The position numbers were made by a program, and so were the translations under genes. 8,766 nucleotides of DNA. Origin: Terriglobales bacterium. Its GTDB lineage: Bacteria; Acidobacteriota; Terriglobia; Terriglobales; Gp1-AA117. Positions 6,601 through 8,766 of this stretch are shown piece by piece. The DNA lies in NCBI GenBank assembly GCA_030150795.1, contig JASLFF010000816.1, positions 1-8,766 of the forward strand, in the 5' to 3' direction. The number at the start of each line of letters is the position of its first letter. The stretch's first letter is position 1. Below the pieces are notes generated by a model. That model was not told where the DNA came from. It ran no database searches and saw nothing but the letters and a program-made list of their open reading frames with translations.

Positions 6601-8766
6601 GCGGGCGCGCAGGCGGCCTGAACCGTCAAACGATTGCAATGTGTATGTGCCAAGCGGCAGAGCATCAAAGCGGAAGCTGCCATCGCTGGCAGTATTCACC
6701 TGCCGGAAGACTGGTCCAAAAATCTGCACTGAAACATTGGCAAGCGGCGTAACGCCATCTGTGTTTAATACCCTGCCCAGCACAGAGCCGGCGGGCTGAA
6801 GCTGTACGGTGGCTGTATTGGCCACTCCGGCGGTAATGGCACTGGTAAGGGATCCGCTCAACTGTGTGACCGGATCAGTTGCCGTTACAAAATACGGACC
6901 CGCAAGCACGTTGGGGAATGTGAATGTGCCATCCGATTGCGTGTTCCCCTGGAGCACCGTGCCAAACTGATTCTGCTCAAAGATGGTAATTTGCGCGTTG
7001 GTAATGAGGTTGCCCGCTGCATCTTTTACCGTGACTCTGAGACTGCCTACGCCGTTCAGAACCACGTTCACCGTCCGGACTTCGCCGTTGGCGCTCACTT
7101 GATTGTTCGTGCGTCCACGATCACCGGTCACTGGATCAGTCACGTCCACTGTGAAACTGCCGAGAGGAACAAAGTCAAACTGATAGTGGCCAAGAGCATC
7201 AGTAGTAGTGATGCCATTGCTCGCGCCAAAGAGCGAGACTTGGGCGCCCGGAACAGGAGTGGCGCCATCAAAGCGGAACACAGTCCCGTTGACCGTACCA
7301 AAAGGAACCAGTTGGATATTGAGCGTAAGAATCTGGCCGGCAAAATTGATGCTGCCTGACGACCGGCCGGCAAATCCCGTATTCGGATCGGTCACTTGCA
7401 CGTTCACTGTGCCGGGCGCTACGTGATCAATGAAATAACGCCCGTCAGGACCAGCGGTGGTGTTGAACGTGCCGTTGTTCCCAATGACTGTAACCAGCGC
7501 TGCCGGAATCGGCTGGTTGCTTTGATTTGTAATCAATCCGGTTACAGTGCCGCCCGCGACGAGGGTGAGGTCCTGGCTGGCAATCACATTCGCAGCAATA
7601 TTTACTTTGGCGCTGGCTGCCGTATTGGTTGCCGAATCCACGGTTTCAATGGTGACGCTCACCACTGGAACGTCCTGGAACGTGTAGGTCCCTGCTGTAT
7701 CGCTGCGCACCTGGCGGCTGAGATCAGTTCCGTCAGGATTCTGTCCGTGCAGCTGTACTGACAGATTCACCACAACCTCGCCTGACGTGCGTCGAACGAC
7801 GCCCGTGACGCCGCCCGTGGGGGCAAACGTGATGTCGACGTTGCTGGTCTGGTCCTGAACTACCTGAGCAGTTGCGGTGGCCGTAAGAGCCGTGCCTTCA
7901 AAATTCGGAAGCGTAGCCACCAGCGTGTAATTTCCTGGAGGCACACCGGCGAAACTATACGTTCCATCCGTGGCGATGCTGGCCGAAGCAGCCTGCGGAA
8001 GAGCGTTGCCGAAAATCCTGACACTGCCAAAGCTGACAACGTCGCCATTGTCTCGCCTGACGGTCCCGGTGACGAGTCCGCTATTGGAGAACACCACATT
8101 CTGGATAGCGGTGATCAACCCATCCGGGAAGCTGCCCAATGTTGTAGGCGAAACCAAACCGGTTTGCCGATCGGTGGCTACCAAAGTGAATGCATCCACT
8201 GGAATTGCCACGGTGCTGCCGGTCGTGCTCAGGCTTGAGTTGAATCCGAAATTGCCATTGCTGTCCGAACTGGCAAGGTAAGTTCTTCCATAGAAAACGT
8301 TATTGCTTTGGAACTGTATGCTGGCGCCCGGGATGAAAGTGACGTTGTCATCCGCCAATACCTGGCCGGTGATGGCGCCCGCAATCGAGGGCAACGGCGT
8401 TAGCGTGCTCACGCCGCCGGCAGGCACCACAAAATTCTGAATCGCCGCCAGTTCCGTGGGCGAGAGGCCAGCCAAGGCTTCCGGCGGCAGTTGATCGAGC
8501 CGCTGGGCTGAAGCCAATGCCGCAGTCCTGCTGGTCTGCTGCGATGCGAAATGCATGAAGACGATTTCGCCGCCCGGCGGGACCGTTATGCTCTTCCACG
8601 TCTCCGTGAGTTGGCCAAAGTTGTTGGTGAAATCGATGTTGTACTGAGCATCCGAAACTACAAGCGGCGCATTTGGCCCATCAAAAACGTGGGCCGAGGC
8701 CGGAAGGTTCGTGGATGAAGTGAATGGATCTCCATCTTCGTCGTCATCCACTGCCACCCAGTGATC
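1..8766 (-). CDS. Giant multi-repeat protein with carboxypeptidase-regulatory-like modules and a recurring larger domain (internal part; both ends outside the window)
   Basis: This is a single open frame of 2,922 codons with no in-frame stop; start and stop both lie outside the window. It opens at the 8766 edge with DHWVAV and ends at position 1 with LADPNA. It holds 23 small beta-sandwich modules of the CarboxypepD_reg / Cna_B-like superfamily and four copies (two cut by the edges) of a larger domain X, in the order X-8-X-10-X-5-X. No enzymatic motif, transmembrane segment or signal peptide is visible. Composition is typical of an exported protein: rich in G, T, V, N, S and A, with only 19 lysines, 12 cysteines and 7 tryptophans. 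Repeat homology continues across every section, so the frame is a real gene rather than chance openness. By family analogy I infer an extended, secreted or surface-attached stalk or adhesin. A pipeline would probably call it 'carboxypeptidase regulatory-like domain-containing protein', but it is not a peptidase. Ligand, anchor and export route cannot be seen. I am sure of the frame and fairly sure of the module family; function is a guess. Confidence 0.95.
679..2001 (-). repeat. Array C: five carboxypeptidase-regulatory-like modules (residues 2256-2696)
   Basis: Approximate modules: C1 2256-2343 (1738-2001), C2 2344-2433 (1468-1737), C3 2434-2521 (1204-1467), C4 2522-2607 (946-1203), C5 2608-2696 (679-945). 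Each is most like the module in the same place at the end of array B: C1-B6 (SIPNVPAGSFTV / NIPNVPEGSFTV), C2-B7 (EVLDVATG / EVFDAATG), C3-B8 (YSDGTVVPFP / YTDGTGVPFP; QDPNSG / QDSNSG), C4-B9 (GNPVPFA / GNPSPFA; VPLGPFTVQA / VPLGRFTLQA) and C5-B10 (DGITPA / DGVTPA; DSFGPEG / DSTGPEG). The order is unbroken, so the array arose by one block duplication. C2 holds three of the window's few lysines. Confidence 0.85.
2002..2760 (-). repeat. Domain X, copy X2 (complete; residues 2003-2255)
   Basis: The order of elements is: FNLDGTNGYRYDIECDG (C2028), a glycine/asparagine-rich stretch, FFPCLAG (C2065), S-G-R-E, V-T-R-K at 2090-2093, VYSPASGGFTRYLEVLNN, FCCTPLLG (C2153-C2154), W2187, I-P-P-G-G and M2200-H2201-F2202. 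The tail differs from X0 and X1, reading DEFTGMTDAEKAQVVNF instead of the ALAGLSP form. It is closest to X3: FRYD/YRYD, CDG, FPC, TRK and YSP...GGF.RYLE all match, with the cysteines at offsets of 691-693 residues. X2 and X3 therefore form a second subtype. The tail leads directly into array C without a long module of the A1/B1 type. Confidence 0.8.
2761..5448 (-). repeat. Array B: ten carboxypeptidase-regulatory-like modules (residues 1107-2002)
   Basis: Approximate modules: B1 1107-1210 (5137-5448), B2 1211-1296 (4879-5136), B3 1297-1383 (4618-4878), B4 1384-1471 (4354-4617), B5 1472-1559 (4090-4353), B6 1560-1649 (3820-4089), B7 1650-1737 (3556-3819), B8 1738-1827 (3286-3555), B9 1828-1913 (3028-3285), B10 1914-2002 (2761-3027). 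Typical motifs are VTGRV, VSGTV and VKGVV openings, TDANG turns in B3, B4, B5, B8 and B10 (B8 has it early), and PPGVFSL, PVGAFTV, PEGSFTV and PLGRFTL strands. B1 is the long, insertion-bearing type and aligns with A1; B2 aligns with A2. B6-B10 align in order with C1-C5. B4 and B6 lack the opening glycine. B6 alone among the small modules contains cysteines (C1585-C1586). This is the longest uninterrupted array in view. Confidence 0.85.
5449..6276 (-). repeat. Domain X, copy X1 (the only copy of this subtype complete in the window; residues 831-1106)
   Basis: This is a full copy of the larger repeat. In order: LPTNLWD and an aspartate/glycine-rich start (FNVQSDGS), N-G-R-E at 899-902, V-T-R-K at 915-918, GYFARYLEILTNPG (about 925-938) followed by beta strands, DRWVVIGDIVDGDPF at 980-994, adjacent cysteines 997-998, W1036 and M1050-H1051-F1052. 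The tail (about 1055-1091) repeats QLPPEALAGLSP and ends I-R-N-F. It lacks the separated cysteine pair of X2 and X3 (residue 852 is serine where X2 has C2028). It resembles a beta-sandwich with a helical tail, but that is inferred from sequence texture only. X1 with its following modules is the duplicate of X0 with array A. Confidence 0.8.
6277..8385 (-). repeat. Array A: eight carboxypeptidase-regulatory-like modules (residues 128-830)
   Basis: Approximate modules: A1 128-230 (8077-8385), A2 231-319 (7810-8076), A3 320-407 (7546-7809), A4 408-491 (7294-7545), A5 492-575 (7042-7293), A6 576-661 (6784-7041), A7 662-746 (6529-6783), A8 747-830 (6277-6528). Most open with V-x-G-x-V (VTGTVRR, VTGVVRR, VNGTVFR, VLGRVLN, VQGTVRN), carry a D/S-x-x-G-x-Y/F turn in the middle and then P-x-G-x-F/Y-T-V/L (PPGNYTL, PLGSFTV, PLGTYTL, PTGSFTV). 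A1 is longer (about 103 residues), with an insertion before IPVDAFTL, and directly follows X0. A6 is atypical, opening with LRVTVKD without the glycine. The TDANG form of the turn, common in arrays B and C, does not occur here. The modules are probably rod-forming spacers. Boundaries are good to a few residues. Confidence 0.85.
8386..8766 (-). repeat. Domain X, copy X0 (C-terminal half; residues 1-127)
   Basis: The window opens in the middle of this domain. Residues 1-15 (DHWVAVDDDEDGDPF) align with residues 980-994 of X1 (DRWVVIGDIVDGDPF) at an offset of exactly 979. The W57...M71-H72-F73 hallmark follows. Then comes an alanine-rich, probably helical tail (about 80-112) containing QLPPEALAGLSP and I-Q-N-F, ending in a proline-rich linker. 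Between M71 and residue 138 I count 44 of 68 residues identical to X1. Unlike the other three copies it has no vicinal cysteine pair; the equivalent positions read S-T in DPFTSST. The domain's first half should lie just beyond 8766. I do not recognise a named family. Confidence 0.8.

Larger units (their letters stand above)
4879..8766 (-). repeat. Long direct duplication 1: X0-A1-A2... versus X1-B1-B2...
   Basis: Copy 1 (7810-8766, residues 1-319) aligns with copy 2 (4879-5829, residues 980-1296) at a steady 979 residues (2,937 bases): D1-D980, M71-M1050, I132-V1111, V232-V1211. Further on, modules A3-A8 stay in step with B3-B8 with the offset drifting between about 976 and 991, but their similarity is only that of the general module. 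Both copies share the long post-X module (PVDAFTL / PIDAFSV) and then a module opening V-x-G-x-V-R-R with FGN and GVPPG. The match is at protein level; synonymous changes are common between the DNA copies. Confidence 0.75.

Noticed and set aside
6188..6799. A 203-codon plus-strand open frame in another register
   Set aside because: It crosses the A7, A8 and X1 coding sequence, has a low-complexity P/T/V/A-rich translation mirroring the gene's composition, and shows no motif.
1..8766. Cna_B-type adhesin with isopeptide bonds as the primary call
   Set aside because: The fold family is related, but most modules lack the required lysine, so the broader CarboxypepD_reg / prealbumin-like label is safer.
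1..8766. An actual carboxypeptidase enzyme
   Set aside because: Only the accessory, transthyretin-like module type is present; no zinc-binding HxxE...H catalytic domain is visible anywhere in the frame.
1..8766. Promoters, terminators, CRISPR array or mobile element
   Set aside because: The frame is uninterrupted coding sequence. The repeats are protein-level and diverged, not short identical DNA repeats with spacers, and no transposase or terminal inverted repeats were seen.

Overview
The whole window lies inside one protein-coding gene on the minus strand. Read from 8766 down to 1, with plus-strand triplets starting at position 1 read as their reverse complements, the frame runs through 2,922 codons without a stop. 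Neither the true start nor the stop is in view. The visible part is roughly 300 kDa. I see no RNA gene, intergenic gap, promoter, terminator, insertion sequence or CRISPR array. The shorter open frames on both strands are shadows of this gene.

The protein is almost entirely repeats of two kinds. The first is a beta-sandwich module of about 85-105 residues with the hallmarks of the carboxypeptidase-regulatory-like / prealbumin-like (CarboxypepD_reg, Cna_B-like) superfamily: an opening V-x-G-x-V strand, a T-D-A-x-G-x-Y turn, then P-x-G-x-F-T-V and a closing hydrophobic strand. The second, called X here, is a larger domain of about 245-275 residues that I cannot name. It carries G-R-E/Q, V-T-R-K, F-x-R-Y-L-E and W...I-P-x-G...M-H-F motifs. 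From N to C terminus the order is X0 (C-terminal half only, 8386-8766), 8 small modules (6277-8385), X1 (5449-6276), 10 modules (2761-5448), X2 (2002-2760), 5 modules (679-2001), X3 (1-678, C-terminus cut). Residue r of the visible protein lies at plus-strand positions 8767-3r to 8769-3r; residue numbers below use this scale.

Two long collinear duplications built this order. X0 plus the modules after it match X1 plus the modules after it at an offset of 979 residues. The block 'five modules plus X2' matches 'five modules plus X3' at 693-698 residues. The copies have diverged, with aligned identity from weak to about two thirds, so the duplications are old.

The composition (19 lysines and 7 tryptophans in 2,922 residues, rich in G, T, V, N, S and A) and the domain types suggest a secreted or surface-exposed structural or adhesin-like protein of a bacterium. 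Sampled 60-base lines vary from about 40 to 67% GC. Giant proteins with many such modules are familiar from Acidobacteriota and other environmental phyla, but the phylum is only a guess. The signal peptide, anchor and secretion route lie outside the window, so function and localisation are inference.
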